Notes under the pieces: generated by a model | What the model saw: the letters and a program-made list of their open reading frames with translations, nothing else | The model's database searches: none | What the model was told of the DNA's origin: nothing | Part shown: in pieces, positions 45,037 to 56,239 of the stretch | How positions within the stretch are numbered: position 1 is the first letter of the stretch | How the letters are laid out: every line of letters starts with the position of its first letter | NCBI GenBank assembly: GCA_039707465.1 | Contig: CM077652.1 | Location: forward strand, 36,682,618 to 36,746,617 | DNA: 64,000 nt | Direction of reading: 5' to 3' | Origin: Rhabdophis nuchalis | Lineage: Eukaryota > Chordata > Lepidosauria > Squamata > Natricidae | Position numbers and translations under genes: made by a program

Positions 45037-45247
45037 CTTCCAGGCAGCAGGTCCGCCACAAGCCCGAGTGCGTCAGGACTTCCTCGTTCTTCCGGCTGGT
45101 GTCGTTGTCGCCGCTGGACTTGGTCCTGCAGACGCCGCGGGAGTAGAGCCAGTAGTCGGTGCCCACCGCGATGGTCATGAGGCTGAAGGCGGCGAAGGCG
45201 CCCAGGGTGGTGATCAGCATCTGGACGCCGCGCTCACACATCCTCAT
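45037..45247 (-). CDS. CACNG3: CACNG3 (TARP gamma-3) first coding exon
   Basis: This exon encodes the N-terminus of a transmembrane AMPA-receptor regulatory protein, an auxiliary subunit that controls AMPA-receptor trafficking and gating in neurons. The 70 complete codons begin [11 protein letters not shown]. They contain a hydrophobic first membrane segment (about residues 10-30), the TARP stretch [16 protein letters not shown], an N-glycosylation sequon N48-D-T50 in the first extracellular loop, and the claudin-family GLWRTCC motif (62-68). The reading frame ends GAA-G followed by a GTAGGC splice donor (phase 1) at 45036. The MRMC start and CRTKS separate gamma-3 from gamma-2 (MGLF start) and gamma-4, as I recall the family. 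No frameshift or stop is present. The later exons would lie to the left on the minus strand; I recognised none in the 45 kb available, so the window holds part of intron 1. Identification is confident; splicing is inferred from the consensus site. Confidence 0.93.
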
Positions 45248-45257
45248 CGCCGCGCAT
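45234..45257 (-). promoter_or_regulatory. Overlapping 7-codon upstream ORF at the CACNG3 start
   Basis: On the minus strand an ATG at 45257-45255 precedes the CACNG3 ATG (45247-45245) by 10 nt in another frame. It reads M-R-G-D-E-D-V and then TGA, ending inside codon 5 of CACNG3. Its context is GGGGCCATGC, while the main start is GGCGATGA with G at -3. If the transcript begins upstream of this point, the uORF would compete with the main start. The ORF is seen directly; the regulatory role is inferred. Confidence 0.55.
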
Positions 45258-45710
45258 GGCCCCGCGGGCGGGCGGGCGGGCAGCGGCCAGCCGGCCGGCC
45301 GAGCCAGGCTTCGCTCAGCCCCGAGCAGGCGCCGCGCCGGCGAGCCGCGGCCCCGCTGCGGACTCCCTGCCCGCCGGGCCCCGCTGGGACGGGGCGCGCG
45401 GCTGAGGAGCAGCCCGGCGCCGGAGCCCCATCCCCGGGCGCGCTGGGCGGCGGGAGGGAAGGCGAGGGCTCCGGCGAGCGCGGCGCGCGGTCTGCGTGTG
45501 CCGGAGCCAGCGCCAGCCCGCCCGAGCAGCAGGCGGCGAGGGGAGGCGGCGGCGGCGGCGGCGCGGCTGGCGGGAGGAGGGAGGCAGGAAGCCCGTCACG
45601 GCGGCAGCCCCTCCCGCGCCAGCAGCCGGCCGGCCGGCCCCGGGAGCCCTGCGCAGGCGGCAGGCGGGGAGCGCTCCGGGCGGAGGGTGCTGAAACGGAC
45701 AGCTCCCGGC

Positions 45711-45736
45711 CGGCCCCGCCCTCCCGCCCCTCCGCC
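45711..45736 (-). promoter_or_regulatory. Paired Sp1-type GC boxes upstream of CACNG3
   Basis: Read on the minus strand, this stretch has two adjacent GC boxes, GGGGCGGGAG and GGGCGGGGCC, about 465-490 bp upstream of the start codon inside the CpG island. Such pairs are typical of TATA-less promoters. The transcription start itself cannot be placed from sequence. Confidence 0.4.
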
Positions 45737-46114
45737 GCCCCGGCTCGGCTTCCCCGCTGGGGAAGGGGCTCCGGGGGCAGACCGAGTCCTACTGCCCGGC
45801 CTGGGCTACAAGACCCGGCGGCGAAGAAGGACCCCGAGGGAGGCTGTTGATCCCCCGGGACCTTCTCGCCAGGAGCCCAGCCCACGCCGCCCCTTCCCCA
45901 GGTCCACAGCTGGGTCCACCCAGCGAGGCTGCTGCCCGTGGAGACCGGGGTCTCTGGCTGCAATCCGCCCGAGTCCGAACACCCCCTGCGCGGCTTCTGC
46001 GGGTCGGGAGGGGACTTAACCAACAGGTCAAGGTCCGGTGGCGTCTGGGGCAGAGATGCCCACGGACCGGGAAAGCGGAGGGCAGCCCCGGCCAGAGAGG
46101 ATTCAGCCAAGGCT

Positions 46115-46790
46115 GCTGCTGCAGCGAGCAGAAGTCCCCAAACTGAGACCGGGCAGGGTGGAGTGGAGCAGCTGCTCCTTCTTCCACCTGTATCCCTAGG
46201 AAGAACCATCAAGGGGTGGGAAGCCAGCCCGGGGTGGGGCTGCAGAGCCACAACGTCTCCGGCCAGCCCGTCTTTCCCTGGGTCAAGATTTGTACGTTGC
46301 TGATACAAGGAGATGAAGGGAGGGATTGGCCCACGTTTAGCAGCAGCGCCACGCCTGATGCCTGCATGTTGTTTCCCAGTTGCTTCTGCCCTGCCAAACC
46401 ACAGAGCAAACCAGTGGCCCAACACAGCGAGAGGCGAGCGCAGGTCTGTCTTTAAGAGTCCCGGTTTCTGGAGCCGGGAGGAGCCTGGAAGAGCCAGGCA
46501 TGCAGAGCAGGAGGAATCAAAAGGCTCAAACTGAGAGACCAAAAGTCTTGAGCATCGATAGGAGGAAAATAGAGGAGATTTCGGCTAAGGAAAGAAATCC
46601 CTGAAAAAAACGCCTTTTCAATGGCTTTTCAATGAGTGGCAGCAAAAGGAGGACAAAGGGGCCCCAACCCCAGCGGTCAATTCCTGCTATGGAGAGGCCT
46701 TTTCGGCTTGACACACTTGGATATTTGGATTTTATTGTCTGTCTTAGGACTAGATGCACCCCGAGGCTCTGGCAGTAAAATCAATCCCAC
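46115..46790. other. 5' flanking DNA, no recognised feature
   Basis: The shoulder of the CpG island grades into ordinary intergenic sequence; no exon recognised. Confidence 0.5.
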
Positions 46791-46799
46791 CAAGGACAT

Positions 46800-47200
46800 C
46801 TTAGCAGCTCAGAGGAGGGGGCTGGAGGCTAAAACATACAAAGAACAGTTACAGAAATTGGGTATGTCTATAATGTAAAGAAGGACTGCAGGTGACGTGA
46901 CAGCAGTGATCCAGTATTTGAGGGGCTGCCACAAAGAAGAGGGGGTGTCAACTTATTTTCCAAAGCACCTGAAGGCAGGGCAAGAAAAAAGGGATGGAAA
47001 CCAAGAAGCAACTGAGAACTAAGGAGAAATTTCCTGACAATGAGAACAATTAGTCACTGGAACCTCTTGTGGGGACTCCATCCCTGGAGGCTTCCAAGAA
47101 GAGACTGGACAACCATTGGTCTGAAATGATGGACGGTCTCCTGCTTGAGCAGGGGTTGGACTAGAAGACCTCCGAGGTCCCTTCCAACTCAGTTATTCAA
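46800..47200 (+). mobile_element. CR1 LINE 3' end
   Basis: GAGGCTAAAACATACAAAG to GGACTAGAAGACCTCCGAGG. Confidence 0.85.
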
Positions 47201-47631
47201 TGTTCTTTGAGAGTATCTTGCTGACTTTGGCTGCTCTCAAAAAGCAAATCCAGGTCCAGAACTTGGGGGAAGCTCCCCAGAATCCCCCGGACTGTGTGGA
47301 ACTTGGAGGTTGGAGAACAACCAGGAAGGAACCACATCACAGCGTGGTCTTCTTGAGGCAATGGATGGATGCGTCTAGGAGCTGATTTTGCCTCAAGGCT
47401 GCATTTGCCCTTAGAAGATTCCCACAAGGGAGAAAGCAGCATTTTCGTGTTATCACAAGTCACCGAAGCTTATAAAGAATCCGCCCAAATCCGGCGTATT
47501 CCAGAATTTTCTGATTCAAAGAACAAAGAGCCACTCCCCCTGGTGAATTCCTCAGAGGTGCCGACAAAGCCTGTTGAGCCATAAGAAAAAATATACCACC
47601 CAAATGTGTGCAGATTTATCAAACATCATGT

Positions 47632-47905
47632 CACAATAGAGTGACTTATGACCATTTTCCACACTTATGACCATTGAAGAATGGTCACCTGATCACAATT
47701 CAGGCCAAATTGGCAACTGACGCACATTTATGACAGCCGACGTGTCCCAGGGTCACATGACCCCCTTCTGTGACCTTCTGGCAAGCAAAGTCAAGGCCAG
47801 ATTCACTTAACAACGGTGTTCCTAATTTAATTGTTCATTCAGTCAAGAACTGTGGCAAGAAAGGTCAGAAAATGAAGAAAAAGTCACTTAACAACCATCC
47901 TGTGC
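47632..47905. mobile_element. Pogo/Tigger-like MITE
   Basis: GAGTGACTTATGACCATTTTC, GGTCACATGACCCCC, CTTCTGGCAAGCAAAGTC, CAAGAAAGGTCAGAAAATG; its far end is lost. Confidence 0.6.
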
Positions 47906-48184
47906 GCAACAGAAATGCTGGGCTCCATGGTGGTCAGCCAGACGGTTGGATTTGGTGTCCTCCATAGAAGCCAATGGTGAGGAAAGGATCTTCTGGTGTC
48001 TCTCTGAGCTTGCAGGGAAATTGGACTTGGATCTCCCAGAAGAAACATGGACTATGCTGAAATTAATACCCATCAGAGCTTGCGAAGGAACAGACGTCTC
48101 CCTCCAACAGAGGCTCTGATGTGCTTTGGAATGGAAAGACACAGCAGGAGCCATGAGAGAGGTGATTTGGTAGGGGGTGGCAAC

Positions 48185-48371
48185 TGCTAAAACATAGGAT
48201 GGACGGTTGCAGGAACTGGGCATGGCTGGTCTAGGGAAGAGAAGGACCAGGGGAGACAGGAGAGCATCTTCCAGTATTTGAGAGGCTGCCACAGAGAGGA
48301 GGAAGGGGGTCCAGCTATTCTCCAAAGCACCTGAAGGCCAGACAAGGAACAATGGATGGAAACTGATCAAG
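48185..48371 (+). mobile_element. CR1 LINE 3' fragment
   Basis: AAAACATAGGATGGACGGTT to GATGGAAACTGATCAAGG, cut where the next CR1 begins. Confidence 0.82.
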
Positions 48372-48905
48372 GGATGTACTAATACCAGTCTATAAAGCTT
48401 TAGTAAGACTACACCTAGAGTCCTGCATCCAGTTTTGGTCACCACACTATTAAAAAGATGTGGAGACTCTAGAAAAAGTGCAGAGAAGAGCAACCAGGAT
48501 GATGAGGGGACTGGAGGCTAAAACACATAATGAACCATTGCAGGAACTGGGCAAGGCTAGTCTAATGAAGAGAAGGACCAGGGGAAGCAGGAGAGCAGTC
48601 TTCCAATATTTGAGGGGTTGCCACAGAGAGGAGGGGGTCAAGCTATTCTCCAAAGCACCCAAAGGCCAGACAAGGAATGATGGATGGAAACGGACCCAGG
48701 AGAGATTCAACCTAGAAATAAGGAGGAACTTTGTGACAGTGAGAACAATGGAACCAATGGAACAGAAGTTGCCTTCGGAAGTTGTGGGACCTTCATCCCT
48801 GGAAGCTTTCGAGAAGAGACTGGATAGCCAATGCCAGGTTTCCTGCTTGGACTACATGATTTGCAAGGTCCCTTTCAACTCTGTCATTCTGTTATTATTC
48901 TGTGA
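48372..48905 (+). mobile_element. CR1 LINE 3' end
   Basis: Encodes METLEKVQRRATRMMRGLEA, KRRTRGSRRAVFQYLRG and GQTRNDGWKRTQERFNLEIR in one open frame. Confidence 0.88.
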
Positions 48906-48909
48906 AACC

Positions 48910-50325
48910 CAGATGTGATTAACTACAATGCACATATTTTTGCTTTGGCCTTGATAATGTCAGTCTTCCTCGATAGGCTGGATGGGAAACACAACCAATG
49001 AGCTGTCCCTCGATATCCTGTCTGCCAAGGTCAATCCCACACATTCTTGGAGGGCGTGGAAGATGAACACGGATGGAGGATGTTGGGAAAGCCTTGCCCC
49101 AAATATCTAGGGTGGGAGTGGGGCGGAAGGAACATTAGACTTTTCTGGTATCTGGCAGGATGGACCTGTGGATATGCCACCTTTTCTACAGATCTCTATC
49201 CTTGTGAACCATTCATATCATTTTCCTAACAATAAAAGCACTGTCAGAATTAAAGCCAAACTGGGCCCGTGAGAAATCAGCAGGCCAGGGAAATATTAGT
49301 ATACGTAAAACATATCTTGCCCATCTCACAGCCTGGAGGGGCGAAACCATCCCGACTGGCTCTTCTGCACAGCCGTGGACCGTTTCCCCCGAGGACGGCT
49401 CCAGCCTCCCTTTCCTGCTGATTGGCTTGGATTATGACTCACCTAACCTTTTGAAGCGCGCTTCTGCCAAAATCACTTTAGAACTGAAGATTTATTTAAA
49501 GCCTCTCTCTGTGTATGCATTATGGAAACAAATTATTTGCTTGGATATGGTCTGTGCGCTATGTAAATGACATGCAGATATCAACGCATCCTTATTGTTG
49601 CTAAGTGCCTGGTAGACTTCATCTGGTTTGGCCCTTTCGGTTCAGATCTGCCTTTGCCTTTAGCAAGGACAGTGGGAAGGGAGGCTGACTTCACCAAAGG
49701 GGCTCTCAGGAAGGAGGGTCTCTTCCCCAGCCTCAGGTTCCAGCTTTCCAACACTTGGTCCTCAGGGCCAGGAGGGGCTGGGCGGGGGCTCCAGCAAATC
49801 TAAATTTGGATACCTTTTCAGTGGAAGTCGCTCTCCCTTCCTAATCTCCTCACTAAAGGGGAAAACAGAATAACTGCCAGGCCTGTCCCGACTTAGACAC
49901 TTAGGAAAGAAAGACCCTCGACTCCATTTCTTTGAAGTGAAAGGTTCTTTTACGAGAGTCAAGTGGCCACAGCAAAGTAAATCTGGATCTGATTATTCCT
50001 GCACAAAGGTTACAATTTCTCTCTTTGACTAGTTCATCAGTGTCCAAATAGCATTCGTGTTTGATGTTTTGGGAACGGTTTTGAGATTTAGCGCCTCTCA
50101 ATGTAGTTTTGCATTCTGTTCTCAGGCTATTTGTCCTTGGCAGCTGCTTCATTCCGGATCAAGACCTCTGGTTCCTGTGAGTGTGTCAGCTTGTCTCCCG
50201 CCCTCCTTTTCATAACCATTCCCATGCCCAATCGTTACCTGCCCAATTGCCTCCTCCCTCCCTCGCACTTTATGGCAGGATGCCAGCAAAGGGAAGAAGC
50301 TGTAGGTGGCAGGCCTGACCATGAC
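48910..50325. other. No recognised feature
   Basis: About 1.4 kb of apparently unique flanking DNA; short open frames only. Confidence 0.5.
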
Positions 50326-50327
50326 AA

Positions 50328-50800
50328 AGCAACAGAGTTGGAAGGGACCTTGGAGGTCTTCAAGTCCAACCCCTGCTGAAGCAGGAGACCCTATACCAGT
50401 GATGGCGCACCTTTTCTGCACCGAGTGGCCAAACTGGAACATGCATGTGCATGCGTGCCGGAGCCCTGAAAACTCAAAGACCAGCTGGCCAAGAGCATAT
50501 GTGTGCCAGCCACCTGGTGTTCTGGTTTATGGTGCGCACAGGTGCGCTGGACAACTGGTCTTTGCATGTGTCAGAACCCCAGAAATGTGCACTGGTCTTT
50601 GTGTTTCCAGGGCTCTGGCATGCGCAAAGATCAGCTGGCTGGCACGCATGCATGCACTGGAAACCAGCAAGCAGCTGATGATGGCACACATGCCCAGAGA
50701 GGGCTCTGGGTACCACCACTGGCACACGTGCCATCGTGGCCCTATACCATTTCAGACAAGTGGCTGTCCAGAACCAAAAACCCTCTAAATTGAACCTGGT
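50328..50800 (-). mobile_element. CR1 LINE 3' end, split by a hAT MITE
   Basis: AGAGTTGGAAGGGACCTTGG to ACCCTATAC, resuming CCATTTCAGACAAGTGGC after the MITE at 50397-50739. Confidence 0.82.
50397..50739. mobile_element. hAT MITE of the GATGGCGAACC family
   Basis: CAGTGATGGCGCACC start and ACACGTGCCATCGTGG end, with perfect duplication CCCTATAC (50389-50396, 50740-50747). Confidence 0.92.
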
Positions 50801-50804
50801 ATCC

Positions 50805-52000
50805 ACATCAGGTTCTTGCTGATTTTTGCCCTCCAAGGCTCATCCTGCTCTCCTCCTCCCTCCCTCCCTCCCTGGTAGAGCCTGGCTGCTCCTGCTTCTC
50901 AGGCAGACGGTTCTCCAGTCTCTGCTTGAACTCACCTGAAGAAGAACTGGCCACTATGGGGAGACCGGGATTAAGCATGAGTAAAGTACACCCTGCTGAG
51001 ATCCTCTGATTAAGGTGATTAAGATTATTTGTTTTTTTCCAGTTTTTCTCCTTAATGTGGAGGTTTTCCATGATTTTGACTCTGGAGAGTTTATCTATAC
51101 AATACCGTCAACCAGCTGTGAGGGGTGCCCTACAAATTGAACTTTACACAAGGTGACACATCCTCGCCACCCCGGAGGGAGTGTGGGCTGATGGAGATGG
51201 ACCAAGAAAAGCAAAGAGTTACAGTGGGAAATTCAACAGAAACATCTGCAGTGGTGTGAAAAATGTTGGCCTACTAAAGTTGATCAAGAAAATAATAAAA
51301 CATAACTCTTTCAATCTGATGGCATTTTTATTGAAACCTACCACTTAACTCCACTGCCTACATGTCAAGGGCCCACATAGCCATATTGTCAGGCCTGCAG
51401 CCATCTTTTATTTTGGATCATTCGCCTGCCACACTTTCTAGTATTCTACTATACTTTTTCCGTTGTGGGAAAATAGGAGGGGGGATTTTGTAAGGAGTTA
51501 GATGATAGGTAGCCATAACACAATTCTTTCTAGAAAGCCAAGGTCATTCTTTGTCTCTGCACCTTCTGCACCTAACCAGAACTGGATGGGTGGAAGCTGC
51601 CAGCATGGCAGTGGGAGATTGGACCATGGGATGGACTTGTGGGGGGGGGGGGGCAAGATCTTGAACTTTCAACTAGGTGGGGAAAACCAGGAAGCTTTCA
51701 GATTCGGGTTTTCCCAGATGTGGCTCTCTTCATAAATTGGAACTTTGAGGAATCCTTTGCCTTGGACTCTGTTTTACTTTTGGATGCTATTTGGAACGCT
51801 GACATGCACATATATTCGCACAAGACCTTGGGGAGCCCCAGTGCCAAAAGGAAAGAGGCAATTCCAGAAAGAGAAGCAGTTCCCAGGGAGAAGCAATTAG
51901 GGCCCAGGTCTTGGGAAAAGCCTTTCGCTCCCCAAATGGCAGCTGCAGGTGGAGCTAATGACAATTTAGTTCATTGTGGAGATGGGTGGGAGGCAGAATA
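50805..52000. other. No recognised feature
   Basis: Apparently unique flanking DNA with a poly-G run near 51640-51652. Confidence 0.5.
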
Positions 52001-52003
52001 ACA

Positions 52004-52178
52004 GAGTTGGAAGGGACCCTGGAGGTCTTCTAGGTCTTCTAGCACTAGCAGGAGACCCCATACCATTTCAGACAAATGGCTGTCCAGTCTCTGCGTGAAA
52101 GCCTCCAGTGATGGAGCTCCCACAGCTTCCGAAGGCTTGTTCCACGGGTTAATTGTTCTCACTGTCAGGAAATGTCTC
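52004..52178 (-). mobile_element. CR1 LINE 3' end, left half (split by LTR)
   Basis: AGAGTTGGAAGGGACCCTGG to TTCTCACTGTCAGGAAATG. Confidence 0.85.
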
Positions 52179-52511
52179 TGTCAGTTTGTAAAGCATCTCC
52201 ATGACTACTATCAAACTGCCATAGAGAGGAGAATTCCATGCATACCTGTGGTCAGAATGGAATCTCAAGCTGGCCTGTGAATGCACATGTCTAAACTACC
52301 ATCTCTCATTGGCTAATGTGATTTATGATGAAGGCTGAGGGGAGGACAGTAACGCAGGCAAAGTTCAGCAGATGAAGAAAGCAAAAAAGATGACTGCAAA
52401 TAAGAAATTCCTAATGAGGAATGCCTAATGAAGCTGTTAATAAATCGCTGCTTTTTGTATTATAATATCGGGTCACTTATTATGAAGCAGGCATCATTAG
52501 GGTACTTGACA
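52179..52511 (+). mobile_element. Second solo LTR of the TGTCAG family, inside a CR1
   Basis: A 333-bp block beginning TGTCAGTTTGTAAAGC and ending GTACTTGACA. It splits a minus-strand CR1 3' end whose sequence resumes directly after it. The flanks GTCTC and GACTG agree at 3 of 5 positions, consistent with an eroded 5-bp duplication. It matches the LTR at 26466 in its first half and in its spacing to the polyadenylation-like region. Confidence 0.75.
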
Positions 52512-52815
52512 GACTGCTTAGTTCTACGTTGCTTCTCTCCTTGATTAGGGTATGGCCAGCCATTGTTTCTTGTCTTTCCTTCTAGTGCTTTGGACAATAA
52601 GGTTGACTCCCCCTCAAATATTGGAAGACTGCTATCATGTCTTCGCGAGCCATATCCAGTCCCTGCAACTTCCCTTGATATGTTTTAGCCTCCAGGACCC
52701 AACCATCTTTCGTGCTCTCCTCTGCATCTCTTCAACATCTTTTTTATATTGTGGTGACCAAAATTGGATGCAGTATTCCAAGAAAGGCCTTACCGAAGCC
52801 TTATAAAGCGTCAGT
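52512..52815 (-). mobile_element. CR1 LINE 3' end, right half
   Basis: Resumes CTTAGTTCTACGTTGC and runs through TGACCAAAATTGGATGCAG to AAGGCCTTACCGAAGCC. Confidence 0.85.
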
Positions 52816-53000
52816 AACAGGGAAGGGAAGAGTCAGAATTATCAGCCAAAAATGAAGGGAAGCTTTCTGGGGAGAAGAGGGGAGATTGAATTAAGAGAGA
52901 GAAAGACGATCTCGGTCAGTGAAAGAAGCTGCTCCATGGTGAGTCCTCTGCAGAGGGTCTCAAAGGGAGCTGGGTCCTCCTCAGGGTCCTCCTTCTAGTA

Positions 53001-53359
53001 CAGTGATGGCGAGCCTTTTAGCCACCGAGTGCCCAAACTGCACGGAGACATGCCCAAACTGAAAGGGTGAATGTGTGCATGTGCAAACATGCATGTGTGT
53101 GTGTGCAGACACGCACTTGCATGCATGGCAGAGACCCGAAGACCAGCTGCCTGGCGGAAGGCGGGGCATCCCAACACTGGTAGCACGGCAGGAGGTCAGA
53201 TCTTTTCCTTTCGCGAGCTTCTGTTTCATCGTTTGCAGAGACACAGAAGCTCACGAAGGAAACACCATGGAGATCTGACCTGGGGCGATGGCACGTATGC
53301 CAGCAGAGAGAGCTCTGTGTGCCACCTCTGGCACCCGTGCCATAGGTTCTCCATCAGGG
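53001..53359. mobile_element. hAT MITE of the GATGGCGAACC family
   Basis: CAGTGATGGCGAGCC and AGGTTCTCCATCAGGG ends; octamers TTCTAGTA and TTCTAGTG match at 7 of 8. Confidence 0.9.
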
Positions 53360-53638
53360 TTCTAGTGGATTCTGCTCGGAGCAGCAGCAGGAAGAAGACA
53401 ATCTCTTTGGTCCCCTCTAACTCCACGAATCAGAGATTTGGTTTCACGGGTTTAGAAGGAAATTTCTCTTGGAAATGTTCCCCAGGTGCCAAAGGGCAGA
53501 AGTTCTGCTGCTACTCCTTGGATTGCAGGAGGAGCCCCAGCATGACTGAGCCTGCTTCCCTGAAGGTAGAAAATACCTCCAGTTTCTCACTGCCCCTGTT
53601 CCTTCCCTTCCCTCTCCTGCTCCTCCCATTGTCTACCT

Positions 53639-54487
53639 CTGTGATGGCGAACCTATGGCATGCGTGCCACGGGGGGCACACGGAGCCATTTGTTAGGGCA
53701 TGTGAGGCGTTGCCCTGTCAGCTTCCCAGTGCGCATCTGCTTCTTTTGAGGTCAGCTACCTTTGAGACCGTCTACTGCCCCATACATCCCTACGACCGAC
53801 TCGCTCCCAGGGAGAGGGTCTTCTCCAGGTGCCGTCGACCGGACAATGTCGGTTGGCGGCTCCCAGGGGAAAGGCCTTCTCTGTGGTGGGCCCAACCCTC
53901 TGGAACGGCCTACCTCCTGATCTCTGTTCCATCTCAGACCTCTGCTTGTTTCGCCGGCACTTAAAAACTTACTATTTTCATCTGGCCAGCCTAGCATGAT
54001 CTACTCCACACCCTACTGTCTTATAATCAAATCAAAGTTTAATTTATGGGTTTTTAAATTTATTTTAAGCAGGGTATTGATTTAATTTAGTTATTATTTA
54101 GTAATATTTTGTATTTATGTATATTTATTTTAAATCTCTGTTCGCCGCCCCGTGTCCCTTTGTGGTGAGATGGGTGCGGGTTACAAATGTTAATAATAAA
54201 TAAATAATAAATAAATTTGTCACCCTCTGGAGGCTTCAGGAGCTTCCCTGAAGCCTCCAGAGTGCAAAAAACCAGCCGCACGAGCAAACTGGAAGTCTGC
54301 TCCCAAACTTATAAAGCCTCTGGACCCTGGGGAGGAGGGTGAAAAAAGCACGTCAAAAAGGGGGGAGCGCTGGACTTGCGCACATGCGCATTGGGCTCAT
54401 GCACATAGCATTATGGGTGTGGCACACACCTCCACGCCCCCCCCCCCCGCTTTTGGCACGCAAGCCAAAGAAGGTTCGCCAACACTG
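53639..54487. mobile_element. hAT MITE of the GATGGCGAACC family with nested L2
   Basis: CTGTGATGGCGAACCTATGG and AGGTTCGCCAACACTG ends, with perfect duplication GTCTACCT (53631-53638, 54488-54495). An L2 3' end fills the middle. Confidence 0.9.
53759..54220 (+). mobile_element. L2-type LINE 3' end nested in the hAT MITE
   Basis: RT end (LLPHTSL-like, WNGLPPDLCSISDLCLF, RRHLKTY), UTR, CGCCGCCCCGTGTCCC tail and AATAAATAAATAA. Confidence 0.8.
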
Positions 54488-54499
54488 GTCTACCTGTTC

Positions 54500-55035
54500 T
54501 TATTTTGTAAGCATGAGGGCAGCACATTTCCCAGTTAATTGAAGGGAGCCAATCGGAGAGAAATTAATCATCTGAAATATGGGATAAAAATACTACAGCT
54601 AACTCACAAAAATCAGCTTCTTCAGCAGCTGTGCCATATTGCTGACTCACACAGAATTTCAGAATGGCAGAAGGTCCCACCCCAACTCATGTTTATCCCA
54701 AGCAATTCTTCTACGGTTTATTTCTGAATGGCACCATTCTAATTTCAGGTTTTCCTTTGATCTCTGGTGAATTTTGCCAGGTTTACCACATTCCAGCTGT
54801 GGAGACCCTTTCAGATTGTGACCCTGGCTTTTGTGAAGTGGCTGGTTCGTGACTTGCTTCTGGGAGGAGGCATCGCTGGTGCGGAGAGCCCTTGCGTAGC
54901 TACAGGTCTTCTGTTCTCGTGGATTTCTAGGAATAGAGGCAGCCCCGCTTTGCCACGGACTTCCTGAAGCCCAGCGAAGCCAGCTGCTAAGTAGACGTCA
55001 TTCTCTGGGAGATATTCTGTGGCTGCAACGGATCT
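54500..55035. other. No recognised feature
   Basis: Apparently unique DNA between two transposon clusters. Confidence 0.45.
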
Positions 55036-55039
55036 ATGC

Positions 55040-55535
55040 CAGGGGTGTCAAACTCAAGGTTTGCAGGCTGGATCCAGACCATGGGCACCATATTTTTCGG
55101 AGTATAAGATGCACTCCCCCCCCTCCAGAAAGGGTGAAAATCTGGGTGCATCTTGTACACTGAATATAAAACCTCTCACAAAAATGTGCAGTGGGTTTGG
55201 GAGGCCTGCAAAGGGCTCCTGAGGGCTGGGGAGGGCAAAAATGGGCCATATTTTTGCTTGTTTTTGCCCCCCCGAGCCCCCAGGAGCCCTTTGCAGGCCT
55301 CTCAAACTCTCTGCATGCCCCGTTTTTCACAGAAAATGAAGCATGCGGAGGGTTTGGGAGGCCTGCTGAGTGCAAAAACTTTTTTTTAAAATTTCCTCTT
55401 CAAAATCTTGATGCATCTTATACTCCGGTGTGTCTTATACTCCATAAAATACAGTACTTAGATCTGGCCCATGGGTCTGTCCTGGAAACAGTGAAGGACC
55501 AGCCCACAGTGCCTCTGCCAGTGAAAGCAGAAGCT
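55040..55535. mobile_element. hAT MITE of the GTGTCAAACTC family with nested MITE
   Basis: CAGGGGTGTCAAACTCAAGG start and GTGCCTCTGCCAGTGAAAG near its right edge, as in 35938. No matching right octamer, so it is probably truncated. Confidence 0.7.
55090..55454. mobile_element. Nested MITE with ATTTTTCGGAGTATAAG ends
   Basis: Terminal TATTTTTCGGAGTATAAG and CTTATACTCCATAAAATACA are inverted repeats. The interior is a large hairpin (GGCCTGCAAAGGGCTCCTG against CAGGAGCCCTTTGCAGGCC). Superfamily not assigned. Confidence 0.75.
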
Positions 55536-55734
55536 AAAGATGTTACCTAGCCTGGTAACAAAACATTCAGAGACCAATCACAAGCTCGGAGAAAGGACAT
55601 TCACCATTATCCTATCCCCGAGCTACAGATATCCACCACTATTGCAGGCTTATGGTTCTCACCCTAATGACATTTAGGGAATCACTAAAAGCTTAGTTGT
55701 TCTTTCAGGCTTTGTGAGGGGATTACGGGTTACA

Positions 55735-56235
55735 GATTAACAGAATTGGAAGGGGCCTTGTAGGCCATCTAGTCCAACCCCCTGCCCAAGTAGAAGACTC
55801 TACACCATTTCTGACAGATGGCAGTCCAGTCTTTTCTTGAAAGCCTCCAGTGATGAAGCTCCCACAACTTCTGAAGGCAACTTCTGTTCCATTCCAAGAA
55901 ATTCCTCCTTACTTCCAGGTTGAATCTCTCCTTGGTCAGTTTCCATCCATTGTTCCTTGTCTGGCCTTCAGGTGTTTTGGGGAATAGCTTGACCCCCTCC
56001 TCTCTGTGGCAGCCCCTCAAATATTGGAAGGCTGCTCTCCTGTCTCCCCTGGTCCTTCTCTTCACTAGACTAGCCATGCCCACTTCCTGCAACCGTTCAT
56101 CATTATGTTTTAGCCTCCAATCCCTAAATCATCCTGGTTGCTCTTCTCTGCACTCTTTCTAGAGTCTCAACATCTTTTTTATAGTGTGGTGACAAAAACT
56201 GGATGCTGCACTCTAGGTGAGGTCTTAGAGTCTCC
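55735..56235 (-). mobile_element. CR1 LINE 3' end
   Basis: Minus strand encodes EVGMASLVKRRTRGDRRAAF and PEGQTRNNGWKLTKERFNLE. The plus strand starts AGAATTGGAAGGGGCC. Confidence 0.87.
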
Positions 56236-56239
56236 ATCA

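Larger units (their letters stand above)
44740..46110. promoter_or_regulatory. CpG island spanning CACNG3 exon 1 and promoter
   Basis: A block very rich in G+C and CpG, unlike the AT-rich, CpG-poor sequence around it. It covers the first coding exon, the probable 5'UTR and the upstream promoter. Long open frames here on both strands follow from the GC content. No TATA box was seen upstream of the exon, consistent with a CpG-island promoter. The edges are judged by eye. Confidence 0.8.

Noticed and set aside
45029..46019. Plus-strand open frames of 273 and 286 codons over the CpG island
   Set aside because: They are antisense to CACNG3 exon 1, GC-driven, and have arginine- and proline-rich composition without motifs.
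45244..46542. 432-codon minus-strand open frame upstream of and abutting CACNG3
   Set aside because: It lies in the CpG island, has low-complexity Pro/Arg/Gly composition and no domain. It is in a frame that ends at the CACNG3 start region, and long frames are expected by chance at this GC content.
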